Notes: generated from the sequence alone by a model not told the origin. A stretch of DNA of 57,351 bases from Crenarchaeota archaeon SCGC AAA471-B05 (GCA_000380705.1 AQYM01000033.1:129143-186493), one strand, 5' to 3'. Counted from the stretch's first letter, positions 26,948 to 35,748 are shown. Made by a program: numbers and translations.

Positions 26948-27530
26948 AAGTTAGAAAACTTTCAGGTAATGTTATCAAACTTTTATTAATATAACCTTCT
27001 AAATTCAAACAACTAAAGAATCCAAGAATTTCTCTAGGAGCTTTTATTTGGTTTGAATATTCAGCACCAGAAGAAATTATTATAGGTTTTTCTTTTCTTA
27101 TACAGTATTTAATTATTTCGCTTAATTTTTTTATTAATTTTATGTTCTTAAAAATATTTATATCTAAATAATCACTATATAAAATCTCAAAATATACGTT
27201 TCTTTGAGAAATAAAATTTATTAATTTTTCATCGATATTTATTATATCATAGCTTCTTACAGTTAATAAATTTATTTTATATCTTTTTATAATATTTATT
27301 ACTTCTTGTTTATTAGTAAAATAAATAAACTTTAAAACATTTTTTTCTTTTATATTATATTCTTTAGTTCTAATAATATATTTTACATTTAATTCTTCGC
27401 AAATTTTTTTCTTATTTTCATCATTTTCAAATCCTATATATTCACATCCAAATTTTTTTATATTATATACGATCTTTTTAAATTCTTCTTGATTATTTGT
27501 TTTAATCAATAGATCACAATATTTTTCCAT
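26931..27530 (-). CDS. rnp3: RNase P protein component 3 (Rpp30)
   Basis: 199 residues, PHP-like TIM barrel. Strand/loop features of Rpp30 are visible: YCDLLIKTNNQEEFK at the start, IKRYKINLLTVRSYDIINIDEKLINF, YFEILYSDYL, and KPIIISSGAEYSNQIKAPREI at the C-terminal side. Very AT-rich. It lies one base from the COG1325-type gene and overlaps rnp2. Confidence 0.85.
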   Translation of the reverse strand: MEKYCDLLIKTNNQEEFKKIVYNIKKFGCEYIGFENDENKKKICEELNVKYIIRTKEYNIKEKNVLKFIYFTNKQEVINIIKRYKINLLTVRSYDIINIDEKLINFISQRNVYFEILYSDYLDINIFKNIKLIKKLSEIIKYCIRKEKPIIISSGAEYSNQIKAPREILGFFSCLNLEGYINKSLITLPESFLTYENKT

Positions 27531-27531
27531 T

Positions 27532-27961
27532 TTAAATTATTAAACCTATCTTTTTATAAAAATCTATCGTATCTGTTCTATTGCTTTGAGGTATAATAAT
27601 TGTAACTTTTATTATGTCATCTCCTCTGCTGATTTTAAAGATGTTTTTAAATGCTTTTTGTTTATCGAATCTAATATGTAATCTGTTTCTTTCATCCAAA
27701 TGCAGGTCAATATTATCGCCTAGATATTTTTTGTCTTCTTCGCATAAAATACTGGTAAGTCTCATTAAAAAATCAAATGCTTCCTTTTCATAAAATGTGG
27801 TGAAAATATGAATTATCTCATTACCCCAGTGTCCATAGAGTTTTTTATATTGGTAATTTTTCATTTCTAAACCAATTAATCTGTTCATAGCCTGAATTAC
27901 CTTTTCTATATCCTCAGTTACATGAGAAAATGTCTCAATTTTAATCTCAAAATTTTTTCAT
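27532..27961 (-). CDS. RNA-binding protein of the COG1325 exosome-associated family, start region frameshifted
   Basis: The open frame from an internal ATG at 27888 gives 118 residues, but upstream sequence in the same frame encodes NFEIKIETFSHVTEDIEKVI, the conserved N-terminal strand and helix of this family, with no start codon. An ATG at 27959-27961 lies 13 bases before it, out of frame by one base: ATG is followed by A6 (plus strand T6 at 27953-27958), and with five A's the reading is M-K-N-F-E-I. The intended protein is 142 residues. YGHWGNEIIHIF and LHLDERNRLHIRFDKQKA are further family marks. It heads the rnp3-rnp2 unit. Confidence 0.78.
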
Positions 27962-27963
27962 AA

Positions 27964-27973
27964 TTATATAAAT
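27964..27973 (+). promoter_or_regulatory. TATA element of the proteasome/exosome superoperon
   Basis: TTATATAAAT lies about 36 bases before the psmA ATG, allowing a leader of roughly ten bases. It is within three bases of the ATG of the divergent COG1325-type gene, so both transcription units start from a 44-base gap. Confidence 0.55.
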
Positions 27974-28005
27974 AGGAGAGCTGTAATAAATAATGGTATA
28001 GAAAA

Positions 28006-28725
28006 ATGTTTTCGCCACCTAGTATGGGTTATGATAGGGCAATAACAATCTTTTCACCAGACGGAAGATTATATCAGGTAGAATACGCACAGGAAGCTGT
28101 AAAAAGAGGATTAACCACAATTGGAATTGTATGTGAGGATGGCGGAGTATTAATTGCTGAAAGAAGGAAATTTTCACCTCTTATAGATGAAAAAACTTTA
28201 GAAAAAATAGTAAAAATAGATGAGCATATAGGAACAGCATATGCAGGACTGGGTCCTGATGCAAGAGTTTTAATGGATGCAGCGAGAACAACATGTCAAA
28301 TCCATAGATTATTATATGATGAAGATATACCTGTGGAAACTCTTGTTAAAAGGATTTGTGATATAAAACAAAGTTATACTTTATATGCTGGAGCTAGACC
28401 ATTTGGGGTATCTTTTCTTTTCTTAGGAGTGGATGGTGATAAAGTTTATTTATTTGGTACAGAACCTGGTGGTTCCTATGCAGGTTACAAAGCTCATACT
28501 GTAGGTATGGGAGCTCAAGCTGTTCAGGAAATACTTGAAAAAGAATTGGCAGACAGACAAATAAAATTAGAAGAAGGCATCAGATTGGCTATAAGAATTT
28601 TAAAGAAAATATCCGAAAAAGAAATCACACCTGATCAAGTGGAAATAGGTGTTGTTGAGTTAAAAACCAGGAAATTTAGAAAATTAACACAAGAGGAAAT
28701 AGAAAAATATTTTAAAACGTTATAA
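28006..28725 (+). CDS. psmA: proteasome alpha subunit
   Basis: 239 residues. The N-terminal signature GYDRAITIFSPDGRLYQVEYA, AVKRGLTTIGIVCEDGGVLIAE and GTAYAGLGPDARVL are diagnostic of alpha subunits, which form the outer rings and gate of the 20S proteasome. It is the first gene of the run psmA-SBDS-rrp4-rrp41-rrp42-rpl37ae-brix-pcc1-pfdB, the archaeal superoperon linking protein and RNA turnover to ribosome assembly. Confidence 0.97.
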   Translation: MFSPPSMGYDRAITIFSPDGRLYQVEYAQEAVKRGLTTIGIVCEDGGVLIAERRKFSPLIDEKTLEKIVKIDEHIGTAYAGLGPDARVLMDAARTTCQIHRLLYDEDIPVETLVKRICDIKQSYTLYAGARPFGVSFLFLGVDGDKVYLFGTEPGGSYAGYKAHTVGMGAQAVQEILEKELADRQIKLEEGIRLAIRILKKISEKEITPDQVEIGVVELKTRKFRKLTQEEIEKYFKTL

Positions 28726-28765
28726 ACATAAAAATTCATAATTTTTATAGAAAGGGTGTTTAAAA

Positions 28766-29458
28766 GTGACAAATATAATAGCAAGGTATGTTTCTAAAGG
28801 TGAAAAATTCGAAATAATAGTAGATTCTGAATTAGCTTGGGAATATAGATTAGGTAAAAGGTCAAGTCTGGAGAATGTCTTGATTTCTGATACAGTATAT
28901 AAAGATGCTAATAAAGGCGAAAGAGCAACAACATCTTCGTTACAAAAAGTATTTGGGACTACTGATATTATGAAAATCGCTGATATAATAATTAAAAAGG
29001 GAGATCTTCCGATAACTGCTGAGAGGAGGAATAAATTAATAGAGGAAAATAGGAAAAAGATAATTACTATAATATCTAGGAATTGTATAGATACCAGAAC
29101 CAATGCGCCTTTACCTCCTTCAAGGGTAGAAAATTTATTAAAAGAATTAAAAGTTAAAATAGATCCTTTTAAAGACGCTGAGGAGCAAGCTGCTGAAATA
29201 ATTAAGGAAATTAAAAAGGTTATACCTATAAAAATAGCCAAAGCTAATATTCAATTAAAAATTCCAGTCGAATATGCAAGTAAAGTTTATAACCAAGTTA
29301 TTCTTAAAATGAGCACAGTAGTTAAGTCAAACTGGAATAATGACGGATCTTGGGAAGGAGAAGTTGAAATACCTGCAGGTACACAGGAAGCTTTTATCCA
29401 AAAGGTTAATGAATTATCGAATAATAAAACAATAATTAAAAATATAAGGATTATATGA
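28766..29458 (+). CDS. SBDS ribosome maturation protein
   Basis: 230 residues with a GTG start. The N-terminal FYSH domain shows GEKFEIIVDSELAWEYR, then ISDTVYKDANKGERAT and FGTTDIMKIADIIIKKG; the middle domain has RNCIDTRTNAPLPPSRVENL. SBDS with EF2-like GTPase removes aIF6 from the large subunit in eukaryotes. AGGGTG about ten bases before the GTG may act as ribosome-binding site. It overlaps rrp4 by four bases. Confidence 0.95.
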   Translation: MTNIIARYVSKGEKFEIIVDSELAWEYRLGKRSSLENVLISDTVYKDANKGERATTSSLQKVFGTTDIMKIADIIIKKGDLPITAERRNKLIEENRKKIITIISRNCIDTRTNAPLPPSRVENLLKELKVKIDPFKDAEEQAAEIIKEIKKVIPIKIAKANIQLKIPVEYASKVYNQVILKMSTVVKSNWNNDGSWEGEVEIPAGTQEAFIQKVNELSNNKTIIKNIRII

Positions 29459-30159
29459 AAAGAGAAATAGTTTTGCCGGGTTCTTTGTTAATAACAGGAA
29501 ATAATTTAAAGGCTGGCTTATATACCTTTAAAGAAGACTCATCAATATATGCTGGATTATTAGGTTTGTTTGAAAGAGATTCAATAAAAGATAAAGGAGT
29601 GGTTAACATTATACCTTTAAAGGGTAAATACTATCCTAAAGAAGGGGATAATGTGATAGGAATAATAGTTAAAACTCATTTATTTTCTTGGCTCGTTGAT
29701 ATTAATTCTTTCGTATATGCAATTTTACCCTTTGCCAACGCGGTTAAAGCTAAAGGAAAAAAGAAAGTAAAGAAGTTTGAATTAAATTTGGCAAATTATT
29801 TATCAATAGGGGATGTGATATATGCAAAAATAGTAAGTTTTGATAGAAATTCTCCACCAATTCTTTCTTTGAAAGAAAAAAAAGGATTAGGTAAAGTAAC
29901 CAGTGGCTTTCTTTTAAATATAAGTCCCGCTAAAATACCTAGATTTATAGGTAAAAAGCTTTCTATGATTAATATGATAAGAGAAAAATTGGGGATAAAG
30001 ATTATAGTAGGAAGGAACGGAAGAATTATAGCTTTTACTGATGATGAAAATAAAATAGAAATACTTAAAAAAATAATAGAAAAAATAGAACTAGAATCCC
30101 ATACTTCAGGGTTAACTGATCGAATAAAAATGTTTTTAGAGAGTGTCAAAAATGTCTGA
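29455..30159 (+). CDS. rrp4: exosome RNA-binding subunit Rrp4
   Basis: 234 residues in the Rrp4 order: N-terminal domain (REIVLPGSLLI), S1 domain (PKEGDNVIGIIVKTHLFSWLVDI to VIYAKIVSFDRNSPPILSL), and KH domain (IPRFIGKKLSMINMI and GIKIIVGRNGRII). It caps the Rrp41-Rrp42 hexamer and threads RNA. It overlaps SBDS by four bases and rrp41 by 17. Confidence 0.95.
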   Translation: MKREIVLPGSLLITGNNLKAGLYTFKEDSSIYAGLLGLFERDSIKDKGVVNIIPLKGKYYPKEGDNVIGIIVKTHLFSWLVDINSFVYAILPFANAVKAKGKKKVKKFELNLANYLSIGDVIYAKIVSFDRNSPPILSLKEKKGLGKVTSGFLLNISPAKIPRFIGKKLSMINMIREKLGIKIIVGRNGRIIAFTDDENKIEILKKIIEKIELESHTSGLTDRIKMFLESVKNV

Positions 30160-30865
30160 GTTTAAAAGAAAAGATGGTAGAGCATATAATGAGATAAGAC
30201 CCTTAAAGGCTGAAGTAGGGATTTTGAAAAATGCAGATGGTTCAGCGTATTTTGAAATAGGTAATACAAAAGTTCTTGCCGCAGTTTTTGGTCCCCGTGA
30301 ATATCATCCTAAACATGAAGCATCATTACAAGAAGGAATTGTAAGAGCTAGATATCATATGACACCTTTTTCTGTAAAAGAAAGGAAAGCTCCGACTCTG
30401 AGTAGAAGAGAAATAGAAATATCTAAATTGATTAAAGAAGTATTTAATACCTGCATAAAACGTGATTTATTTCCCCGAACAGCCATTGATGTTTACATAG
30501 AAGTTTTAAATGCTGATGGAAGCACAAGAGTAGCTAGTATAAATGCTGTCACTTTAGCTTTGGTTGACGCAGGAATTTTCTTATATGATTTAGTTTCTGC
30601 TGTTTCGGTAGGTAAAGTAAATGGTCAATTAGTTGTAGATTTAACAGGAGAAGAGGATCAAATTAGCGAAGCTGATATGCCAATTGCTATGATGCCTTCT
30701 AAGAAAAGGTTTGTTTTACTTCAATTAGACGGAGAATTAACCTATGAGGAATTCAATTCTCTGTTAAAAATGGGAATGGAGGCTATAAACAAAATATATG
30801 AATTTCAAAGAAATTGTTTAAAAAGTAAACTTGAGGAATATTTGAAATTCTATGGTCAAATATGA
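30143..30865 (+). CDS. rrp41: exosome catalytic subunit Rrp41
   Basis: 240 residues, RNase PH fold. FKRKDGRAYNEIRPLKAEVGI, the RNA/phosphate site region RARYHMTPFSVKERKAP, DVYIEVLNADGSTRVASINA and the acidic catalytic patch LTGEEDQISEADMPIAM identify the phosphorolytic subunit. It overlaps rrp4 by 17 bases and rrp42 by four, which fits equimolar ring assembly. Confidence 0.96.
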   Translation: MSKMSEFKRKDGRAYNEIRPLKAEVGILKNADGSAYFEIGNTKVLAAVFGPREYHPKHEASLQEGIVRARYHMTPFSVKERKAPTLSRREIEISKLIKEVFNTCIKRDLFPRTAIDVYIEVLNADGSTRVASINAVTLALVDAGIFLYDLVSAVSVGKVNGQLVVDLTGEEDQISEADMPIAMMPSKKRFVLLQLDGELTYEEFNSLLKMGMEAINKIYEFQRNCLKSKLEEYLKFYGQI

Positions 30866-31683
30866 GCGAAGAAAGATTTAGTTTAATTGTTCCTAAAATT
30901 AAACAGCAGTACATTTATAATTTGTTAAAAAAAGGCAAAAGACTGGATAATAGGAAATTCGATGAAATGAGACCAATAAAGATTAAAACTGGTATAATAC
31001 CTAATGCTGAAGGTTCTGCTGAGGTACATTTAGGCGATACAATAGTTTTAACAGGAGTTAAAATAAGTGTTACGAATCCTTATCCTGATCAGCCCGATAA
31101 AGGAACTTTAATCGTAAATTCAGAATTTCCTCCAGTTGCTTCTCCAGACTTTGAACCTGGTCCTCCTGATGAAAATGCTATTGAGCTTGCTAGAATAATA
31201 GATAGGGGTTTAAGAAAACCTGAAGCTATAGATTTTTCTTCTTTATGTATTATTCCTGGTAAAAAAGTTTATGGAGTTTGGGTCGATATTTACGTTTTAA
31301 ATCATAATGGTAATTTAGTAGATGCAGCAGGAATTTCAACATTGGCAGCCTTATTAAATACAAAGTATAGAAAGGCCGAAGTGAACCAACAGGGGGAAGT
31401 GGTTTTAAAAGAAGAGCTAATAAATCTCAAAGTAATAAATTATCCCATTTATTTGACTTTTGGTAAAATTCTCGATTATATTCTATTTGATATGAATCTA
31501 GAAGAGGAAGCTATGTCGCAATGTAAATTAACTACGATAATATCAGGAGGAGGCAAAATTTGTGGTTTACAAAAGAGCGGCATAGGGTATTTTACTCCAG
31601 AGGAGTTAGATTACATAATTAAGAAATCCTTATCGATGTATCAAAGTGTAAAGGATTTAATATTGAAAAATGTAAATATATAA
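30862..31683 (+). CDS. rrp42: exosome subunit Rrp42
   Basis: 273 residues, RNase PH fold without the catalytic acids, the partner of Rrp41 in the hexameric ring. Marks are GKRLDNRKFDEMRPIKIKTG, PNAEGSAEVHLGDTIVLTG, DQPDKGTLIVNSEFPPVASP and GISTLAALL. Reading is continuous with the superoperon (four-base overlap with rrp41). Confidence 0.95.
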   Translation: MSEERFSLIVPKIKQQYIYNLLKKGKRLDNRKFDEMRPIKIKTGIIPNAEGSAEVHLGDTIVLTGVKISVTNPYPDQPDKGTLIVNSEFPPVASPDFEPGPPDENAIELARIIDRGLRKPEAIDFSSLCIIPGKKVYGVWVDIYVLNHNGNLVDAAGISTLAALLNTKYRKAEVNQQGEVVLKEELINLKVINYPIYLTFGKILDYILFDMNLEEEAMSQCKLTTIISGGGKICGLQKSGIGYFTPEELDYIIKKSLSMYQSVKDLILKNVNI

Positions 31684-31684
31684 A

Positions 31685-31957
31685 ATGAAAAAACTAAAGA
31701 CACCTTTTGGTGCAAGATATGGTTCAACTTTAAGAAAAAGATATGCTGAAATAATGAAAGAATATAAAAAGCCTAAAGAATGTCCAAATTGCGGTAAATT
31801 AGGAAAAATAAAAAGAATTAAAATTGGAATATGGCAATGTCCCAAATGTGGAGTTAAATTTACAGGAGCTGCCTATACTATTTCAAGTGCAATTGGAAAA
31901 GTAATTAAATATCAAGCAATTATTCAACAACCTCAACAGCAAAAGGTTGGTGAGTGA
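31685..31957 (+). CDS. rpl37ae: large-subunit ribosomal protein eL43 (L37Ae)
   Basis: 90 residues with the zinc ribbon CPNCGKLGKIKRIKIG then WQCPKCGVKFTGAAY. The N-terminal TPFGARYGSTLRKRYAEI is the ribosomal-RNA-binding extension. One base after rrp42, with GTG-start overlap into the Brix gene. Confidence 0.95.
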   Translation: MKKLKTPFGARYGSTLRKRYAEIMKEYKKPKECPNCGKLGKIKRIKIGIWQCPKCGVKFTGAAYTISSAIGKVIKYQAIIQQPQQQKVGE

Positions 31958-32451
31958 AATATATAATCACAACTTCTAGAAAACCACCAACTAAAGTAAG
32001 AAGTTTTGCTAAAGATCTTGCTTTTATATTATCAACTAAGCCTTTAACTAGAGGAAAACTTTCAATAGAAGAATTAATTAAAAAATTAGGTGATGAAGAT
32101 AAATTGTTAATAGTTGATTGTAAGAAAGGAAATCCTAGTAGAATAAGAGTAATGGATAAAAAAGGAAAAATATCCCAAATATTATTAAAGGGAGTAAAAC
32201 ATATTAGAGAGTTGAAGGAAAAACCTATATTTAAAAAGAATCTTCCTTTAGTATTAGCTGAAAATGAATTTTCTGAAAAATTCTCGAAAATTTTAGGTTT
32301 AAATACCATTAAAAGTATCGATGAAGCAAATCCTAATTGTTATATCGTTAAATTCATTAATGAAAATAATCTTTTTTCCTTATACCTGATAGATCCTATA
32401 AGCAGAAAAATGTTTGGAAAGTTTTTTACAATAAGAAAGATTATTGAGTAA
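31954..32451 (+). CDS. Brix/Imp4-domain ribosome biogenesis protein
   Basis: 165 residues with a GTG start overlapping the eL43 stop; GGTTGGTGA upstream is a plausible ribosome-binding site. The N-terminal ITTSRKPPTKVRSFAKDLAF and LLIVDCKKGNPSRIRVM match archaeal Brix proteins, which bind rRNA during subunit assembly. Position directly after eL43 in the superoperon is the usual one. Confidence 0.88.
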   Translation: MKYIITTSRKPPTKVRSFAKDLAFILSTKPLTRGKLSIEELIKKLGDEDKLLIVDCKKGNPSRIRVMDKKGKISQILLKGVKHIRELKEKPIFKKNLPLVLAENEFSEKFSKILGLNTIKSIDEANPNCYIVKFINENNLFSLYLIDPISRKMFGKFFTIRKIIE

Positions 32452-32501
32452 TAACAAATTTTTTTGTAAAAATTTATGTTAAATTTTATAAAAATAGAAA
32501 T

Positions 32502-32786
32502 ATGGTTATTCAGGAAGTAATCGCTAAAATGGAATATGAATTTAAAGACGAAAATGAAGCTTTCATATATTATCAATCCCTTTCGCCTGAATTTAAAAAA
32601 GGTTTTCCGGGGGTAACGAAATCCAGTATTGATTTGATCGGTAATAAAATAATAATTGAAATTCGTTCTTTAAGTGTATCAAGGTTAAGGGCAATATTGA
32701 ATTCTATTAACAGATGGTTAATAAGTATGTCAGAAGTAATTAAATATACAGAGGTTGAAAAAATTGGCGCAACAAATTCCTCCTGA
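32502..32786 (+). CDS. pcc1: KEOPS complex subunit Pcc1
   Basis: 94 residues. The pattern DENEAFIYYQSLSPEF, a central strand SSIDLIGNKIIIEIRS, then LSVSRLRAILNSINRWL and VEKIG is that of Pcc1, the dimerisation subunit of KEOPS, which makes the t6A base of ANN-decoding tRNAs. The last bases overlap the prefoldin gene. Other KEOPS genes are not in the window. Confidence 0.85.
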   Translation: MVIQEVIAKMEYEFKDENEAFIYYQSLSPEFKKGFPGVTKSSIDLIGNKIIIEIRSLSVSRLRAILNSINRWLISMSEVIKYTEVEKIGATNSS

Positions 32787-33141
32787 AATTCAAAATTTAG
32801 CATTAAAATTAAAACAAATAGAAGAACAGCTAAGACTAGTTATTACTAGAAGACAACAAATCAAAGCAGAGTTGATGGAAATTGAAATAGTCAAAGAAGA
32901 GCTGGAGAAAATAGCCGATGATGCTTTTGTTCACAAAATGGTAGGCAACATATTAATTAAAATACCGAAGAAAACTGCTCTTGAGGAAATAAATGAGAAA
33001 AAGGAAACTTTACAATTGCAAGATATGACATTAGATAAGCAAGAAAATATATTAAGAAAGCAATATGAATCAACATCAAAAGAGCTTGAAGAAATGATTA
33101 AAAAATCCCAATTAGGAGGTCAGCTGGGAAGCATATCATAA
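32764..33141 (+). CDS. pfdB: prefoldin beta subunit
   Basis: 125 residues, two long coiled-coil helices around a beta hairpin (KMVGNILIKIPKKTALEEI). I prefer the TTG at 32764, which gives M-AQQIPPEIQNLALKL and is preceded nine bases earlier by GAGGT; an in-frame TTG at 32755 would add three residues. It assembles with prefoldin alpha to hand unfolded proteins to the thermosome. Confidence 0.92.
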   Translation: MAQQIPPEIQNLALKLKQIEEQLRLVITRRQQIKAELMEIEIVKEELEKIADDAFVHKMVGNILIKIPKKTALEEINEKKETLQLQDMTLDKQENILRKQYESTSKELEEMIKKSQLGGQLGSIS

Positions 33142-33149
33142 AATTATTA

Positions 33150-33998
33150 ATGAAGGAAGTAATAGTAATTAAAAATTTCAGTTTTCGTTATGAAGGAACA
33201 AATTTTTTTTCATTGAAAGATATTAATTTGAAAATTTTTGAAGGAGACTTTGTAATACTAGCAGGTCCTAGTGGGTGTGGTAAAACTACTTTAATTAGAT
33301 TATTAAATGGCTTAATTCCACATTTTTACAAAGGAGAATATAAAGGAGAAGTTTCAGTTTATGGTCTTATTGTTAAGGATAGAAAAACTTATGAGATGGC
33401 AAAATATGTTGGCTTAGTTTTCCAGGATCCAGAAGACCAACTTTTGTCTATGACAGTTGAAAAAGAAATAGCCTTTGGATTGGAAAACTTAGGTTATAAA
33501 AAAGACGAAATGGTAAGAATAGTGAACGAGATAATTAAATTACTAAATATAGAACATATTAGGTATAAATCTCCATTCTTACTTAGTGGAGGAGAACAAC
33601 AAAAAGTAGCCATTGGCTCAGTTTTGGCTCTAAAACCTAAGATTCTAGCTTTAGATGAACCCTTTAGTAATTTAGATCTTAAATCTTCATATAATCTTGC
33701 CGAGTTATTGAATTATTTAAATAAAAATTTAAAGTATACTATTATAATTGCGGAACATAGATTGGATTTGCTTATAAATTATGCCAGTAGGATAATAGTT
33801 ATGAACGAGGGAAGAATAATTTTAGACGGTCCTCCAAGAGAAATTCTTTCTTATAACCTTGAAGAATTTGGTATAATGGAACCTAAAATAAGTAAAATAA
33901 GTAAACTTTTAAGAAAAAAATATAATTTTGATATATGTTTAACATTAGAAGAATTTGTTAATAATTTCAAGAAAATATATGAAATTAATAGAAATTAA
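33150..33998 (+). CDS. ECF transporter ATP-binding subunit (EcfA1 type)
   Basis: 282 residues. ABC ATPase with Walker A GPSGCGKTTL, Q loop VFQDPEDQLLSMTV (the longer Q-helix of ECF ATPases), signature LLSGGEQQKVAIG, and Walker B ILALDEPFSNLD followed by AEHRLD. Pairs with the next gene and EcfT to energise vitamin or metal uptake. It follows prefoldin by eight bases and may read through from the superoperon. No substrate-binding S component is encoded nearby. Confidence 0.88.
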   Translation: MKEVIVIKNFSFRYEGTNFFSLKDINLKIFEGDFVILAGPSGCGKTTLIRLLNGLIPHFYKGEYKGEVSVYGLIVKDRKTYEMAKYVGLVFQDPEDQLLSMTVEKEIAFGLENLGYKKDEMVRIVNEIIKLLNIEHIRYKSPFLLSGGEQQKVAIGSVLALKPKILALDEPFSNLDLKSSYNLAELLNYLNKNLKYTIIIAEHRLDLLINYASRIIVMNEGRIILDGPPREILSYNLEEFGIMEPKISKISKLLRKKYNFDICLTLEEFVNNFKKIYEINRN

Positions 33999-34797
33999 AG
34001 ATCTTTATTTTAGGTATCCTTTTGAAGAAAAATATACTTTAAACAATATAAACTTAACCATAGATTCAGGAGAGAGTACAGCTATATTAGGCCCGAACGG
34101 GTCAGGAAAAACTACTTTAATAAAACATTTGAATGGAATTTTAAAACCGACCAAGGGAGACGTTATAATAGAAGGAAAAAATACTAAAGAGAAAAGTATA
34201 GCTGAACTTTCTCGAACGGTTGGAATCGTTTTCCAAAATCCAGACCATCAATTATTTTCCAATACTGTATTTGAAGAAATATCCTTTGCATTAATTAACT
34301 TTGGTTTTAATAAAGAGGAAATTTTAAAGAGAGTAAGAAGTATGTTAAAGTTATTTGATTTGGAAAAGTATGAAACCCATTCTCCTTTGCTCCTAAGCGG
34401 AGGAGAAAAAAAGAGAGTTGCTATAGCGTCTATATTATGTTATGACCCTAAGATAATAGTATTGGACGAACCTACTATAGGTTTGGATTACTATCAAAGA
34501 AAAACTTTGATTAACATAATAAAGAATCTTAAAAAGGAAGGCAAAACTATAATAACCGTCACTCACGACTTTGATTTCGCTTTGGAAGTAGCTGAAAGGG
34601 GTATAATTTTAAAAAATGGGGAAATAATAAGGGATGGTTCTTTAATCGACATAATTTACGATTCAGATATTTTAGAAAAAGCTAATCTAATTCAACCTAC
34701 ATTAGCTAAAATAATAATAGAACTTGAAAAGAACGGTATTAAATTAGATAGAAAGGTTGCAACTGTTGAGGAATTTATTCAATTAGTAATAAAATGA
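33979..34797 (+). CDS. ECF transporter ATP-binding subunit (EcfA2 type)
   Basis: 272 residues from the ATG at 33979, preferred over the in-frame TTG at 33955 because the ABC fold starts at KLIEIKDLYFRYPF. Walker A is GPNGSGKTTL, the Q loop VFQNPDHQLFSNTV, the signature LLSGGEKKRVAIA and Walker B IIVLDEPTIGLD with VTHDFDF. It overlaps the first ATPase gene by 20 bases and EcfT by four. Confidence 0.88.
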   Translation: MKLIEIKDLYFRYPFEEKYTLNNINLTIDSGESTAILGPNGSGKTTLIKHLNGILKPTKGDVIIEGKNTKEKSIAELSRTVGIVFQNPDHQLFSNTVFEEISFALINFGFNKEEILKRVRSMLKLFDLEKYETHSPLLLSGGEKKRVAIASILCYDPKIIVLDEPTIGLDYYQRKTLINIIKNLKKEGKTIITVTHDFDFALEVAERGIILKNGEIIRDGSLIDIIYDSDILEKANLIQPTLAKIIIELEKNGIKLDRKVATVEEFIQLVIK

Positions 34798-35540
34798 TAA
34801 GACCAGAACTACTTTTTTTCGTGAAGAAAAAGTCTTTAATACATAAACTAGATCCTAGGACAAAATTGATTTATGCAGTAGCAATGTTATTTTTGGCATT
34901 GGTAAGCAGTTCGTTGACATATTTATTTCAATTATTTATAATTTCTATAATTCCTTTAATTTTTTCTAAATTATATAAAGAATTATTGTCTATTTTAAAA
35001 TTCATTTCATTGTTTGCTTTCCTCGTTTTTTTCTTTAATTATATTTTTACCTTTAACGTTGATATATCGATTGCTATGGTTCTTAGATTATTAATTTTAG
35101 TCTTTTCATTTTTAATTTTTTCTTTAACTACGTCACCTGACGAAATAGTTTTAATGCTTTATAAATTAAGATTTCCTTTTTATTTGGTTTTCTCCCTGTC
35201 TTTATCTATAAGGTTTATTCCTACATTAATGAAAGATGCGATGAATATTATAGATGCACAAAGGTCAAGGGGATTAGAAACACAGAAGGGTAATTTAATT
35301 AAAAGAATTAAAAATTATACACCTGTATTTATTCCATTGCTTGCAATATCTATTAATAGAGCAATTAATGTTGCTGAAGCTATGGAATCAAGATGTTTTG
35401 GAGCAGTGAAAAGACCTACGATGTTCTACGAAATTAAATTTTCAAAATTCGATTTTATTTTTCTTTTTTTATTTTTCATTTTTGTTTTTTTCTTAATAAT
35501 CAGTAATTTTAATCTACATTTTTTAAACTTAAAAATTTAA
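34794..35540 (+). CDS. ecfT: ECF transporter transmembrane coupling subunit EcfT
   Basis: 248 residues with five or six hydrophobic helices. It shows KKSLIHKLDPRTKLIYAVAML at the start and the coupling helix motif with ARG-type signature AQRSRGLET, then INRAINVAEAMESRCFGA, characteristic of CbiQ/EcfT proteins that touch both ATPases. Substrate cannot be inferred without the S component. Confidence 0.9.
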   Translation: MIRPELLFFVKKKSLIHKLDPRTKLIYAVAMLFLALVSSSLTYLFQLFIISIIPLIFSKLYKELLSILKFISLFAFLVFFFNYIFTFNVDISIAMVLRLLILVFSFLIFSLTTSPDEIVLMLYKLRFPFYLVFSLSLSIRFIPTLMKDAMNIIDAQRSRGLETQKGNLIKRIKNYTPVFIPLLAISINRAINVAEAMESRCFGAVKRPTMFYEIKFSKFDFIFLFLFFIFVFFLIISNFNLHFLNLKI

Positions 35541-35671
35541 TAAATTTTTATCAAAACTTAGTTATTTTTAATAAGAATGAATACTAAAATGGTTTTTGTT
35601 GCACGTTTTCTTTATCTTAATAACAGGTTTTTCTAAATTTTTCCAGTTATAAAAGATTTTCTTTGCGGAGA

Positions 35672-35699
35672 ACTCACTCTTTAAGACAAGAAGAACTCA
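35672..35699. repeat. possible hairpin-repeat relic
   Basis: ACTCACTCTTTAAGACAAGAAGAACTC resembles the minus strand of the repeat at 49008-49026 and its flank (CCTCACTCTTCAGAGC then AAGAAGTC). It would be a further decayed copy, in the opposite orientation, within the 35541-35748 gap. Otherwise that gap shows only the HMG-CoA synthase promoter. Confidence 0.25.
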
Positions 35700-35715
35700 G
35701 CGTAATTACTAGATA

Positions 35716-35726
35716 AATTTTTAAAT
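35716..35726 (+). promoter_or_regulatory. candidate TATA element of the HMG-CoA synthase operon
   Basis: AATTTTTAAAT is centred about 28 bases before the ATG at 35749, as for leaderless transcription. No Shine-Dalgarno sequence precedes the ATG. Confidence 0.5.
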
Positions 35727-35748
35727 TATTAAAATGTTGTATTACTAA

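Noticed and set aside
28720..29241. 173-codon open frame antisense to the SBDS gene
   Set aside because: It lies wholly opposite a strongly conserved gene, is hydrophobic as complements of AT-rich coding sequence often are, and has no promoter or family resemblance.
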